From Leptolinea sp. UBA5203 (GTDB taxonomy: Bacteria > Chloroflexota > Anaerolineae > Anaerolineales > Anaerolineaceae): a stretch of 64,000 nucleotides of DNA. This document shows positions 52,072 to 61,066 of this stretch, in pieces. Numbering within the stretch: the first letter of the stretch is position 1; each line of letters starts with the position of its first letter. The stretch spans positions 26,672 through 90,671 of the forward strand of contig DHVR01000056.1 in assembly GCA_002412765.1 (NCBI GenBank). The letters run 5' to 3'. The notes under the pieces are model-generated. The model was not told the origin of the DNA. It worked only from the letters and a program-made list of their open reading frames with translations, and did not search any database. The position numbers and the translations under genes were made by a program.

Positions 52072-52581
52072 ATGCTAAATGTAAAATTTTTAAATCCATT
52101 TATTGATGCCGCTGTTGAGGTCTTGAAGGTTGAGACTGAGCTTGAAATAGTACGAGGCAATTTGTGTTTGGAAAAAACTGCGCTGACTGCGACGGATGTC
52201 ACGGTTTTGTTAACCTTGGTCGGCAAGGTACAAGGCGTGGTGATGTATGGTTTTTCAAATGAACTATGTTTGGAATTAGTCTCTAGAATGATGGGGCAAA
52301 AATGCACGGAATTTGATAATTTGGCTCAAAGCGGAATTGCTGAACTCGGCAATGTAATTACGGGCAGGGCGACCATTAAATTGGAAGAAGCAGGGTACAA
52401 ATCCATGATATCTCCGCCTACCATGATTACCGGAATGGGGGTGAAAATCTCCACTCTTGATTTCTCCCGGATTGTGGTGCCTCTGGATACTGGTCAAGGT
52501 GAGATACTTATCCATTTGGCGCTAAGAGAGAGTCCTCCTGGAAATCAAGACAAGAATTTTGTTCCGATTAGTGTAAGTTGA
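52072..52581 (+). CDS. cheX: CheX-type CheY-P phosphatase (copy 1)
   Basis: A 169-residue CheX family protein. The active site S-x3-E-x2-N is intact in SGIAELGNVITGRATIKLE, followed by the Pro in MISPPTMI. CheX dephosphorylates CheY-P and works as a dimer without CheD. A close relative follows at once. Both share the ordering TDVTV, FDNLAQSG and STLDF. Confidence 0.9.
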   Translation: MLNVKFLNPFIDAAVEVLKVETELEIVRGNLCLEKTALTATDVTVLLTLVGKVQGVVMYGFSNELCLELVSRMMGQKCTEFDNLAQSGIAELGNVITGRATIKLEEAGYKSMISPPTMITGMGVKISTLDFSRIVVPLDTGQGEILIHLALRESPPGNQDKNFVPISVS

Positions 52582-52604
52582 AATTTACGGGTAAAGGATA
52601 AACC

Positions 52605-53132
52605 ATGAACATAAAAACCTTGTTGCCGTTTATTGAAGCTGCTGTTGAAGTCATGAAAGCAGATGCTGGAATCGTTATGCAAAGAGGTGATTTACAAGTA
52701 GCAACAACACCATACCTCACCAATGATGTTACCGTGATTATCAGTATGGTGGGTGGGGTTGTAGGGACGGTCCTCTATGGAATGGATGAACAAACGGCCT
52801 TGAATATCAGCTCGACAATTTTAGGCGAAACATTGACGGAATTTGACAGCCTCGCTCAAAGTGGGGTGGCTGAATTAGGGAATGTGATTACTGGAAGAGC
52901 AAGTGTAAAACTGTCGCGATCCGGCTATGAAACCACTATTTCACCGCCAACCTTATTGCTGGGTCGGGGTGCTAAAATATCTACACTGGATCTTCCAAGA
53001 TTAATCGTACCGTTGATAGGATCGGTTGGAGAAATCTCAACCCATTTGGCGATCAAAGAAGATTTTTCCGGAAGAAATTATTCGACGCCAGATATCCAGA
53101 TTCCAGACGCACCAAGTTTATTGGATAAGTAA
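52605..53132 (+). CDS. cheX: CheX-type CheY-P phosphatase (copy 2)
   Basis: A 175-residue tandem paralogue of the gene before it. The site SGVAELGNVITGRASVKLS is intact, with TISPPTLLL after it. Sequence is clearly related but diverged (for example the first 40 residues), so this is not a recent copy. Three CYX phosphatases in one operon may serve different receivers, for example the cheY here and the one at 12564. It is the last gene before the terminator. Confidence 0.88.
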   Translation: MNIKTLLPFIEAAVEVMKADAGIVMQRGDLQVATTPYLTNDVTVIISMVGGVVGTVLYGMDEQTALNISSTILGETLTEFDSLAQSGVAELGNVITGRASVKLSRSGYETTISPPTLLLGRGAKISTLDLPRLIVPLIGSVGEISTHLAIKEDFSGRNYSTPDIQIPDAPSLLDK

Positions 53133-53207
53133 TTATTTCTATAAAAGATTGCTGTTTAAAATTATTCAAGCAAATAGCGTATAGCCATATATACTTCAAG
53201 TAATTAT

Positions 53208-53243
53208 AAAATACCAAATCAATTAAGATTGATTTGGTATTTT
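53208..53243. terminator. Bidirectional terminator between cheX and guaB
   Basis: A perfect 16-bp stem (53208-53223 with 53228-53243) has a 4-base TAAG loop, A residues on the left and T residues on the right, so it can work on both strands. It ends the chemotaxis operon and the convergent purine operon. The rest of this 130-base gap is AT-rich and otherwise featureless. Confidence 0.88.
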
Positions 53244-53262
53244 ATTTATTAAATATTGAATT

Positions 53263-54744
53263 TTACTCTTTTTGATAGTTAGGCGCTTCGCGGGTGATAA
53301 ATACATTATGAGGGTGGCTTTCAATCAAACCAGCATTGGTTATTCGAGTAAAGTTGGTCTTAACTCTCAGGTCTTCAAGTGTTCCTGCGCCAGCATAACC
53401 CATACCTGACCGCAATCCGCCAACCAACTGGTAAATAAAATCAGATAATCTGCCCTTGTAGGGGACTATTCCCTCAACACCTTCAGGTACCAATTTCTGA
53501 TTTTTACTTTGTCCAGTTCCATAACGGTCTTTTCCATAGCCCTGCATGGCTGCCATTGAACCCATTCCGCGGTATTCTTTGTAGCGCCTGCCTTCATATT
53601 GAACCTCCTGCCCAGGAGCTTCTTCCAATCCGGCCAACATACTGCCCAACATAACCGCTTTGGCTCCAGCAGCTATGGCTTTCACGATATCTCCGCTATA
53701 TTTGATTCCACCATCAGCGATGACTGGTACGTTAAATTTATTGGCAGCCTGTGCACAATGATAAATGGCTGAGAGCTGCGCCATGCCTGCCCCAGCAATA
53801 ATGCGGGTAGTGCAAATGGAACCAGCCCCAACGCCGATTTTTATCGCATCTGCACCGGCTTTGATTAAATCCTCTGTTGCTTCTGAAGTGACAACGTTAC
53901 CAGCCATGACTGGAAGCTCGGGGAATAATTTCTTAATTCGTTGGATTGTTTGAACAACCCCTTTGGAATGTCCATGGGCTGTGTCGATGACGACCAGATC
54001 CAGTCCTTTTTTCATCATCAAGGTGATCCGTTCTTCAATGTCCGGACCCACACCCACGGCAGCGCCAACCAACAATCTACCACGCTCATCCTTGGCTGCA
54101 TTGGGATACATGATACGTTTTTGGATGTCCTTGACCGTGATCAGGCCTTTTAATAGACCATTCTCATCCACCAGGGGGAGCTTTTCGATACGGTGTTTCT
54201 GAAGAATTTTCTTGGCTTCTTCCAGATTGGTTCCCACTGGTGCAGTGACTAATTTGTCCGAGGTCATGAAACGACTGACAAGCTCGGAATTATCCAGATC
54301 TTCTGCAAAACGCATATCCCGATTGGTAAGAATGCCAACCAGACGGTTGCTGCCTTCTTCAACGATAGGAACGCCGCTGATATGGAAATGAGCTGTTATA
54401 TTCTTCGCTTCTTCCAAGGTAGCGGTGGGTGGCAAAGTAATTGGGTCGGTTATCATCCCGGATTCAGAACGCTTGACTTGATCCACATTTTTCGCCTGCT
54501 CTTCAGGAGACATATTGCGGTGGAGAATTCCAATGCCACCTTCCCTGGCCAGGGCAATCGCAAGGCGTGCTTCACTGACGGTATCCATAGCTGCCGAGAG
54601 GATAGGGATATTCAGTGAGATATTTCCACATAGGTTTATACTGATCGATACATCCGTGGGCAATACTTCACTGTACCCCGGCACAATCAACACATCGTCA
54701 AAAGTGAGCCCTTCACTGGGAATAAAAACGGTTTGATTTTGCAT
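53263..54744 (-). CDS. guaB: Inosine-5'-monophosphate dehydrogenase
   Basis: A 493-residue IMP dehydrogenase making XMP from IMP with NAD+, the first step to GMP. The catalytic Cys is in IGVGAGSICTTRIIAGAG, the flap-type region is in YRGMGSMAAMQGYGKDRY, and a CBS pair (about 95-205) is inserted. It is last in the purine operon (12 bases after purH) and reads toward the shared terminator. Its presence with purH links IMP synthesis to guanine nucleotides. Confidence 0.97.
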   Translation of the reverse strand: MQNQTVFIPSEGLTFDDVLIVPGYSEVLPTDVSISINLCGNISLNIPILSAAMDTVSEARLAIALAREGGIGILHRNMSPEEQAKNVDQVKRSESGMITDPITLPPTATLEEAKNITAHFHISGVPIVEEGSNRLVGILTNRDMRFAEDLDNSELVSRFMTSDKLVTAPVGTNLEEAKKILQKHRIEKLPLVDENGLLKGLITVKDIQKRIMYPNAAKDERGRLLVGAAVGVGPDIEERITLMMKKGLDLVVIDTAHGHSKGVVQTIQRIKKLFPELPVMAGNVVTSEATEDLIKAGADAIKIGVGAGSICTTRIIAGAGMAQLSAIYHCAQAANKFNVPVIADGGIKYSGDIVKAIAAGAKAVMLGSMLAGLEEAPGQEVQYEGRRYKEYRGMGSMAAMQGYGKDRYGTGQSKNQKLVPEGVEGIVPYKGRLSDFIYQLVGGLRSGMGYAGAGTLEDLRVKTNFTRITNAGLIESHPHNVFITREAPNYQKE

Positions 54745-54756
54745 AATTCCTCTTTG

Positions 54757-56256
54757 TTAATGCTTGAAATGCCTGACGCCAGTTACTACCATCACCATGT
54801 TGTGGCGATCCGCCAGTTCAATGGATTCCTGATCCCTTTTAGATCCACCGGGTTGAATGATGGCTTTGATGCCATAGTGTGCGGCTGCTTCAACAGAATC
54901 GGGGAATGGGAAAAACGCATCAGAAGCCATTACCGCACCCTTGGATTTTTCACCCGCACGGTTGGCCGCGATGTGTACACAATCTACCCGGTTGGGTTGC
55001 CCACCGCCGATGCCGACCGTGGCATTCCCTGAGGCAAAGACGATGGCATTGGATTTGACATGTTGGCATGCTTTCCAGGCGAATCGCATCGATTGCATTT
55101 CTTCTTTGCTAGGTTGGCGTTTAGATACAACTTGCCAATTCTCTGGTTGAGGATCACCCTGATCAATGGTCTGAACTAATAGCCCTTGATTAACGGAACG
55201 GTACTCCAATTTTGGATTGACATCCAGATTGGGCATCATAATTAAACGGCAATTCTTCTTTACTGCGTATAGCTGTAAGGCTTCTTCTGAGAAACCTGGT
55301 GCAATGATACATTCCACGAATAAGTCGCTCATTGCCTTGGCAGTTTCACCATCCAAAGCCCTATTGGATGCAATCACCCCTCCATAAGCTGATATCGGAT
55401 CGCTGGCCAGAGCATGTTGATAGGCATCACTCAACTTAACCGCAGAGGAAATTCCGCAGGGGGATAGATGTTTGACAATCACAATGGCTGGATCAGTGAA
55501 AGAAACAACTGCCCGCCAGGCGGCATCCAAATCAAGGTAATTGTTGTAGGAGAGTTCTTTGCCCTGCAGAAATTTACCACCCAGGGGACCACTATCTGAC
55601 TGATACGTCAAATAGGAAGCTTCCTGATGAGGGTTTTCGCCATAACGCAGGGATGATTGCTTGTGCAACGCCAGAGAAGTGAATGCACCCTGGGAAAGAT
55701 AACTGGCAATCGATGAATCATATTGGGCTGTATGTTTGAAGGCTTTGATAGCATACTTGTAGCGATCCTCAATGCTCAATGAACCCCTACTGATTTTCTG
55801 AATGAAGTTCTCATAATCATCCGAATCACATAGTACACTGACCCGCTGATAATTCTTGGCTGCCGCACGCAACAAGGTAACGCCGCCAATATCGATATTT
55901 TCAATCGCGTCTTCAAGGGATACGTCTGATTTTTGAATCGTTTCCTGAAAGGGATATAAATTACAAACTACCAGATCAATATAATCAATACCCAACGCAT
56001 CCAGATCGGCTTTATGGTTGGGTGTGTTTTGGGCAAGAATACCGCCGTGGATAAACGGATGAAGGGTTTTCACCCGGCCGCCCAGGATTTCAGGAGAATC
56101 GGTGTATTTGGATATTTCAAGAACTGGAATCCCCGCATCCGCCAGGAGTTTTGCGGTTCCACCGGAGGCAAGAAGTTCCCATTTTAATCCAGAAAGTTTC
56201 TCGGCAAAAGGGATTAAATTGTCTTTATTTGAAACAGATATTATTGCTTTTGGCAT
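54757..56256 (-). CDS. purH: Bifunctional AICAR transformylase/IMP cyclohydrolase
   Basis: A 499-residue enzyme for the last two steps to IMP. The IMP cyclohydrolase domain (1 to about 190) has LLASGGTAKLL and GGRVKTLHPFIHGGI; the transformylase domain has VKHLSPCG with the catalytic Lys-His and ends GGSKRDQESIELADRH. The start ATG at 56256 (GAGG upstream) is preferred to one at 56280, which would overlap purN. It lies 2 bases after purN. Confidence 0.97.
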   Translation of the reverse strand: MPKAIISVSNKDNLIPFAEKLSGLKWELLASGGTAKLLADAGIPVLEISKYTDSPEILGGRVKTLHPFIHGGILAQNTPNHKADLDALGIDYIDLVVCNLYPFQETIQKSDVSLEDAIENIDIGGVTLLRAAAKNYQRVSVLCDSDDYENFIQKISRGSLSIEDRYKYAIKAFKHTAQYDSSIASYLSQGAFTSLALHKQSSLRYGENPHQEASYLTYQSDSGPLGGKFLQGKELSYNNYLDLDAAWRAVVSFTDPAIVIVKHLSPCGISSAVKLSDAYQHALASDPISAYGGVIASNRALDGETAKAMSDLFVECIIAPGFSEEALQLYAVKKNCRLIMMPNLDVNPKLEYRSVNQGLLVQTIDQGDPQPENWQVVSKRQPSKEEMQSMRFAWKACQHVKSNAIVFASGNATVGIGGGQPNRVDCVHIAANRAGEKSKGAVMASDAFFPFPDSVEAAAHYGIKAIIQPGGSKRDQESIELADRHNMVMVVTGVRHFKH

Positions 56257-56258
56257 GG

Positions 56259-56855
56259 TTAACCTCGTAAAGGATTGCATAAAGGAGCCAGAGCTTCAAC
56301 ATATAAACGGTGCTCTGTTTTGTGAATTCGATGTTCTAGAGTTTCCAGCGTATCATCCGGAAGAATGGGAACATTTTCCTGCATGATAACCGGGCCATTA
56401 TCCACGCCTTCATCGGGAACATAATGAACCATAACACCGGTATGGGTGATTATTCCATTTTGATAGGCTTCAAAAGCGCGCTCAATGGCATGGGTCCCTG
56501 GAAAACAACCCGGTAGAGCGGGGTGAATATTGATGACCTGCCCAGGAAAATGAGCTAAAAAGGATTGGCTGAGCAGTCTCATCCAACCCGCCAATACAAT
56601 GTAATCGGGGTTATAAACGCGAAGCTGCTGGGCAAGCTGTACATCATAGGCACTTCTGGTAGTTCCTTTGATGAAAGGTAAGCATAAGGCAGGTAAATCG
56701 GCATTTGCAGCTCTAACTAGTCCATAAGCATTTTGTTGGTTTGAGATCACCACGACAATCTCGGCGGCCAATTTATTTGTCGCGCAGGCATCGATCATGG
56801 TCTGCAAATTGGATCCATTGCCTGAGATTAAGACCGCCAGTTTCTTTTTAATCAT
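56259..56855 (-). CDS. purN: Phosphoribosylglycinamide formyltransferase (PurN)
   Basis: A 198-residue folate-dependent enzyme that formylates GAR. It has LISGNGSNLQTMIDAC, GWMRLLSQSFL, the catalytic Asn-His in INIHPALPG and Asp in EGVDNGPVIMQ. The last residue after HPAL is unusual (HPALPGCFPG in place of HPALLPxFxG). ATG at 56855 overlaps the end of purDM by 8 bases; a TTG at 56864 is less likely. Gene order purD-purM-purN matches the domain order of animal GART. Confidence 0.95.
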   Translation of the reverse strand: MIKKKLAVLISGNGSNLQTMIDACATNKLAAEIVVVISNQQNAYGLVRAANADLPALCLPFIKGTTRSAYDVQLAQQLRVYNPDYIVLAGWMRLLSQSFLAHFPGQVINIHPALPGCFPGTHAIERAFEAYQNGIITHTGVMVHYVPDEGVDNGPVIMQENVPILPDDTLETLEHRIHKTEHRLYVEALAPLCNPLRG

Positions 56856-59136
56856 CAAACTCAACCAATTTTGACTGTGATGTAACTTCGCCTATTATCC
56901 AGGTTTCTTCCGGAATCATGCTTTGGACACGGCTGACATCCTCAGGTGAGGTGATGATGACCATGCCGATACCCATATTGAAGACCCGATACATTTCATC
57001 GGGCGAGATTTTTCCGATATTTTGAATATAAGTAAAGAGTGGGGGAACCGACCAGGCGTGACGATTGATTTTTGCGCCGCAGGATTCCGGCAGGATTCTG
57101 GGGATGTTATCGTAAAAACCACCCCCGGTGAGATGAGCCAGCGCCTTGATGCAATCACAGGTCTTTAAAATGGGGTAAAGAATCGAAAAATAACTTTTGT
57201 GTGTGGCTAACAGCGCCTTGGACAAATTTCCACCCACTTCATCAACGTTCTCATCAAGATTCATCTCGGAGAATACGCTGCGAATCAGTGAATAGCCATT
57301 GGTATGGGGACCAGAGGAAGATAGTCCAATTAATACATCACCCGGTTGAATGTTCTTTTTGGGGAGGATTTTATCTTTTGAAACGACACCCACAATGGTG
57401 CCCGCTACATCAAATTCGTTCTCGCTATAGACACCCGGCATTTCTGCTGTTTCCCCACCCAGGATTACACAATCTGAGGCTTTGCAGGCTTTTGACATGC
57501 CCTTGAGGATTTTTTCCAGATTCTCGGGTTTCAATTGGGCCGTGGCGTAATAATTCATAAAAAACAAAGGTTTGGCGCCCTGAACCAGGATATCGTTAAT
57601 GCAGTGATTGACAATATCCCCGCCGATTCCTTCCAATTGGTGATATTGCGCTGCCAATTTTACTTTCGTGCCAACACCATCCGTGGAAGCAACCAATACA
57701 GGATTAGGAATACCCTCCAAGGCATCCAGACTGAATAAGCCTCCAAAGCTGCCTAAATCTGAGAGGACATACTCATTATAGGTGGCTTTTACATGCTTTC
57801 TTATCATTTGAACGGCTTTTTGTCCTGCATCGATATTCACTCCAGCCTTTTGATAGGCGGATTCCGCGTCAACCAGATCCAATCCACCACGGCCAATATC
57901 TGTCCGATATTGCATCCCTGCAAAGTAGATTGTTGAAACCCTTTGATAAGCAACGCGGATGGCTGAGGCCAAGTCTTGACCTAGACCGGTCACATTGAGT
58001 ACCCGGCCGCCAGCCGTGACAAGATGACCATCCTTTCGGCCGGTTCCAGCATGAAAGACAATACTTTGCAGATCGTCGCTGTCAACCCCTGTAATTTCGG
58101 TGCCAGGACTAACAGGACCCGGATAGTTTTCTGAGGCCAAGACGACGGTAACAGCCGCCATGTTTTTCCATTTGACACTAGATTGATTTAAAACCCCATC
58201 CACACAATCGAGAGTGATCTGAACCAGATCGGATTCCAGTAGGGGTAATACAACCTGAGTCTCGGGATCGCCAAATCGGCAATTAAATTCCAATACTTTG
58301 GGACCATTTTCGGTTAGCATCAAACCAGCGTAGAGAACGCCGATAAAAGGAGTCCCCATTTCCTTCAGTCCTAAAACCGTGGGGATAAGAATCAAATCTG
58401 TTAATTCTTCAATCATGGCTGGTGAACAAAAAGGAACCGGTGCATAGGCACCCATTCCTCCTGTATTCGGTCCTTGTTGACCATCCAGGAGGCGCTTATG
58501 ATCCTGCGCAGGCAGCATGGCAACCGCTGTATTTCCATCACAGAATGCCATTAATGAGATCTCCGGACCGATCAATCGTTCTTCGATGATGATTTCCGCC
58601 CCAGCTTGACCAAATTGGTGGTTGATCATCAAATCATCGATGATTTGCGCGGCCTCTTCATTGGAATCTGGAAGAAATACTCCTTTTCCAGCCGTCAAAC
58701 CGTTGGCTTTAATGACATACTCTGAATTGAGGGTTTGTAAATATTGTTTGGCTTCTTGAGGATGTTTAAATACCTGGAATTTGGCAGTGGGAATATTGAA
58801 GCGCTGCATAAATTCTTTGGAAAATTGCTTTGAAGATTCGATTCTGGCAGCTTCCTGGGTTGGTCCAAAGGCACGTATACCCTTATTATTCAACTCATTT
58901 ACCAGCCCATTAGCAAGAGGTACTTCAGGTCCAACGATAACCAGGTCAACATGATGATCGACACAAAAAGCAGAGATGATCGTATTATCCATTCGATCCA
59001 AGGACACATTTGATCCCAAGTTCTCCGTAGCCGGATTACCTGGAATTAGGAATAACTCTTCGCAAAGGGGAGACTGGTTGATTTTCCATGCCATGGCGTG
59101 TTCCCTGCCGCCTGATCCAATAAGAACAATCTTCAT
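56848..59136 (-). CDS. purD/purM: Fused GAR synthetase (PurD) and AIR synthetase (PurM)
   Basis: A single 762-residue frame holding two enzymes. Residues 1 to about 420 are PurD: MKIVLIGSGGREHAMAWKI, then VIKANGLTAGKGVFLP and GAEIIIEERLIGPEISLMAF of the ATP-grasp fold, making GAR. From about 425 PurM begins (YQKAGVNIDAGQKAVQMI), with ASTDGVGTKVKLAA, LGGETAEMPGVY and ALAHLTGGGFYDNIPRILP, making AIR. There is no stop or frameshift at the joint. Fused PurD-PurM is rare in bacteria but standard in eukaryotes, there followed by PurN. ATG has AGAGGTGAT upstream. Confidence 0.94.
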   Translation of the reverse strand: MKIVLIGSGGREHAMAWKINQSPLCEELFLIPGNPATENLGSNVSLDRMDNTIISAFCVDHHVDLVIVGPEVPLANGLVNELNNKGIRAFGPTQEAARIESSKQFSKEFMQRFNIPTAKFQVFKHPQEAKQYLQTLNSEYVIKANGLTAGKGVFLPDSNEEAAQIIDDLMINHQFGQAGAEIIIEERLIGPEISLMAFCDGNTAVAMLPAQDHKRLLDGQQGPNTGGMGAYAPVPFCSPAMIEELTDLILIPTVLGLKEMGTPFIGVLYAGLMLTENGPKVLEFNCRFGDPETQVVLPLLESDLVQITLDCVDGVLNQSSVKWKNMAAVTVVLASENYPGPVSPGTEITGVDSDDLQSIVFHAGTGRKDGHLVTAGGRVLNVTGLGQDLASAIRVAYQRVSTIYFAGMQYRTDIGRGGLDLVDAESAYQKAGVNIDAGQKAVQMIRKHVKATYNEYVLSDLGSFGGLFSLDALEGIPNPVLVASTDGVGTKVKLAAQYHQLEGIGGDIVNHCINDILVQGAKPLFFMNYYATAQLKPENLEKILKGMSKACKASDCVILGGETAEMPGVYSENEFDVAGTIVGVVSKDKILPKKNIQPGDVLIGLSSSGPHTNGYSLIRSVFSEMNLDENVDEVGGNLSKALLATHKSYFSILYPILKTCDCIKALAHLTGGGFYDNIPRILPESCGAKINRHAWSVPPLFTYIQNIGKISPDEMYRVFNMGIGMVIITSPEDVSRVQSMIPEETWIIGEVTSQSKLVEFDD

Positions 59137-59157
59137 ATCATCACCTCTAACACGAAC

Positions 59158-60588
59158 TTAACCTTCAAAACCGCTTTTCAGCGGATTATGGTTGACGGCC
59201 AAAGGGTACTGACCCGTGAAACAAGCATTACAATACCCGGTTTCTTTGCCAATGGCCTTCATCATATTCTCAACGGACATGAATTCCAGAGAATCACTTC
59301 CGGTTTGTTTTCGAATTTCTTCCACGGATAGATTATGGGCAATGAGTTCATCGTAGGTACCCATGTCCACACCCATATAGCAGGGGTGTTTAATCGGAGG
59401 GCATGTAATACGCAAGTGAATTTCGGCTGCGCCTGCATCGCGAATCAACTTGACTAGAGCACCCGTGGTGTTGCCACGCACGATACTGTCATCAATCATG
59501 ACCACTTTCTTGCCAATCACATTTCGGGCAATGACGTTAAATTTTAATTTCACGCCTTGTTTGCGCAGGGAATCCGTGGGTTCGATAAACGTCCTGCCAA
59601 TATAGCGATTTTTGATAAACCCCACGTTATAGGGGATACCAGACACCCTGGCGTAGCCAATGGCCGCAGGAATGGATGAATCGGGCACCGGTATGACGAT
59701 ATCGGCTTTAATTGGGCTCTGATGATAGAGTGCCTCACCCAAACGCTCCCGGACTTCATGCACCAGCATACCATCCCAAATACTATCCGGTCTGGAAAAA
59801 TAGATATGTTCAAAGGTGCACAAGGCCAGGTTTTCAGCAGGCTTGACTGCTTGAAACACCTTGAGGGCTGAATCACTGAGAGAAATGATTTCACCGGGAT
59901 GCACTTCCCGAATGGCTGTACACCCCAGGGTTTGTAATGCCCCGGATTCTGAGGCTACCGCATGGCCGCCGCTTGGGAGCAGTCCCACACTCAAGGGACG
60001 AAATCCCCAGGGATCTCGAATTGCAAAAACGCCGTCGCGGGTCAAGATCACCAGAGAATAAGCGCCGCGCCATTTGGGCATGACCGAACAAATACGCTCT
60101 TCCCAAGTATCACCCTGGGCTCCTGCCAACATCATGGTAATCACTTCCGTATCTGAAGTGGAAGAAAGACCCACCCCATGCTGAAGCAGCTCTTTACGCA
60201 GCTCCTCGGCGTTTATTAAATTGCCGTTATGTGCAACAGCCATTGGTCCGTAATAGGTTTCGATTAAATAGGGTTGAGCATTGTGAACCGTTGGGGAACC
60301 AGTGGTTGAATAGCGGGTATGACCGATACAATAATCCCCGTGTAATTGGCTGAGGTTCTCCGGATTGAACACCTGGGATACCAACCCAACGCCTTTGTGA
60401 ATGCGTATTTTGCGACCATCTGCCACGGCAATACCGGCTGCTTCCTGCCCGCGGTGTTGAAGTGCAAACAAGCCAAAATAGGCCATGCGGGCAACACTTT
60501 CATCCGGTGCGAAAATACCAAGCACGCCGCATTCTTCTCTTGGGTGATCCGAGATATCGTAGTCCATTTCCATTCTGTTATTTTCCAT
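59158..60588 (-). CDS. purF: Amidophosphoribosyltransferase (PurF)
   Basis: A 476-residue enzyme for the first committed step, making phosphoribosylamine from PRPP and glutamine. The catalytic Cys is at residue 20 in REECGVLGI, after a propeptide to be removed as in the Bacillus enzyme. The PRPP loop is VVMIDDSIVRGNTTGA. Cysteines in CTFEHIYFSRPDS, KHPCYMGVDM and CNACFTGQYP match the four Fe-S ligands of the Bacillus type. The start overlaps purE by 11 bases; ATG at 60573 is an alternative. Confidence 0.96.
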   Translation of the reverse strand: MENNRMEMDYDISDHPREECGVLGIFAPDESVARMAYFGLFALQHRGQEAAGIAVADGRKIRIHKGVGLVSQVFNPENLSQLHGDYCIGHTRYSTTGSPTVHNAQPYLIETYYGPMAVAHNGNLINAEELRKELLQHGVGLSSTSDTEVITMMLAGAQGDTWEERICSVMPKWRGAYSLVILTRDGVFAIRDPWGFRPLSVGLLPSGGHAVASESGALQTLGCTAIREVHPGEIISLSDSALKVFQAVKPAENLALCTFEHIYFSRPDSIWDGMLVHEVRERLGEALYHQSPIKADIVIPVPDSSIPAAIGYARVSGIPYNVGFIKNRYIGRTFIEPTDSLRKQGVKLKFNVIARNVIGKKVVMIDDSIVRGNTTGALVKLIRDAGAAEIHLRITCPPIKHPCYMGVDMGTYDELIAHNLSVEEIRKQTGSDSLEFMSVENMMKAIGKETGYCNACFTGQYPLAVNHNPLKSGFEG

Positions 60589-61066
60589 TCACTTCAGCAT
60601 CGGCATCCATGATTTTTAGCATTTGAGCCGCTTTATACGCCTGTAATTTTTGCAGGCAGTCTTTGTTCACAAGGGACAAGATTTTCGCAGCCAACAAGGC
60701 CGCATTTTCCGGTTCCAACACAACGGCGGGCGCAATTCCGGAAGGCATACGCAAACTGGAATAAACATCCGCACCACCGAAGGCCGTACTGGTGGGCGGA
60801 CAGGCAATGACCGGAGCTTTGACATAGCCATCCACAAAACCGGATAATGCGTTGGAGCGTCCCGCAATGGTGATATAAACTTTCGGCGAGGGATCTGCTT
60901 CGTAGCCATCCAGGATTTTGATCAAATGCAGGGCTGTTTTGTGCGCCGAGGCTACATGAAAAATCGGTGTCAGGCCTAAGTTAATGGCTGCATCGGCCAC
61001 TTTTTGAGCAACTTCTAAGTCCGCTTTTGAGCCCATCAGGAGTATGACATCTGGTTTATTCATCAA
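60578..61066 (-). CDS. purE: AIR carboxylase (PurE, class II-like)
   Basis: A 162-residue enzyme making CAIR from AIR. The family start is VILLMGSKADLEVAQKVADA and SAHKTALHL. Later residues, AGRSNALSGF, ACPPTSTAFGGADVYSSL and RMPSGIAPAVVLEPENAALL, match the class II (animal-type, direct CO2) form better than the class I N5-CAIR mutase. No purK is in this operon, which agrees. It overlaps purC by 4 bases. A class I enzyme cannot be ruled out without alignment. Confidence 0.9.
   Translation of the reverse strand: MMNKPDVILLMGSKADLEVAQKVADAAINLGLTPIFHVASAHKTALHLIKILDGYEADPSPKVYITIAGRSNALSGFVDGYVKAPVIACPPTSTAFGGADVYSSLRMPSGIAPAVVLEPENAALLAAKILSLVNKDCLQKLQAYKAAQMLKIMDADAEVNGK

Noticed and set aside
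53941..54153. Short + strand frames over guaB and the purine genes.
   Set aside because: They overlap strongly conserved enzymes on the - strand and show no family pattern or ribosome-binding site.
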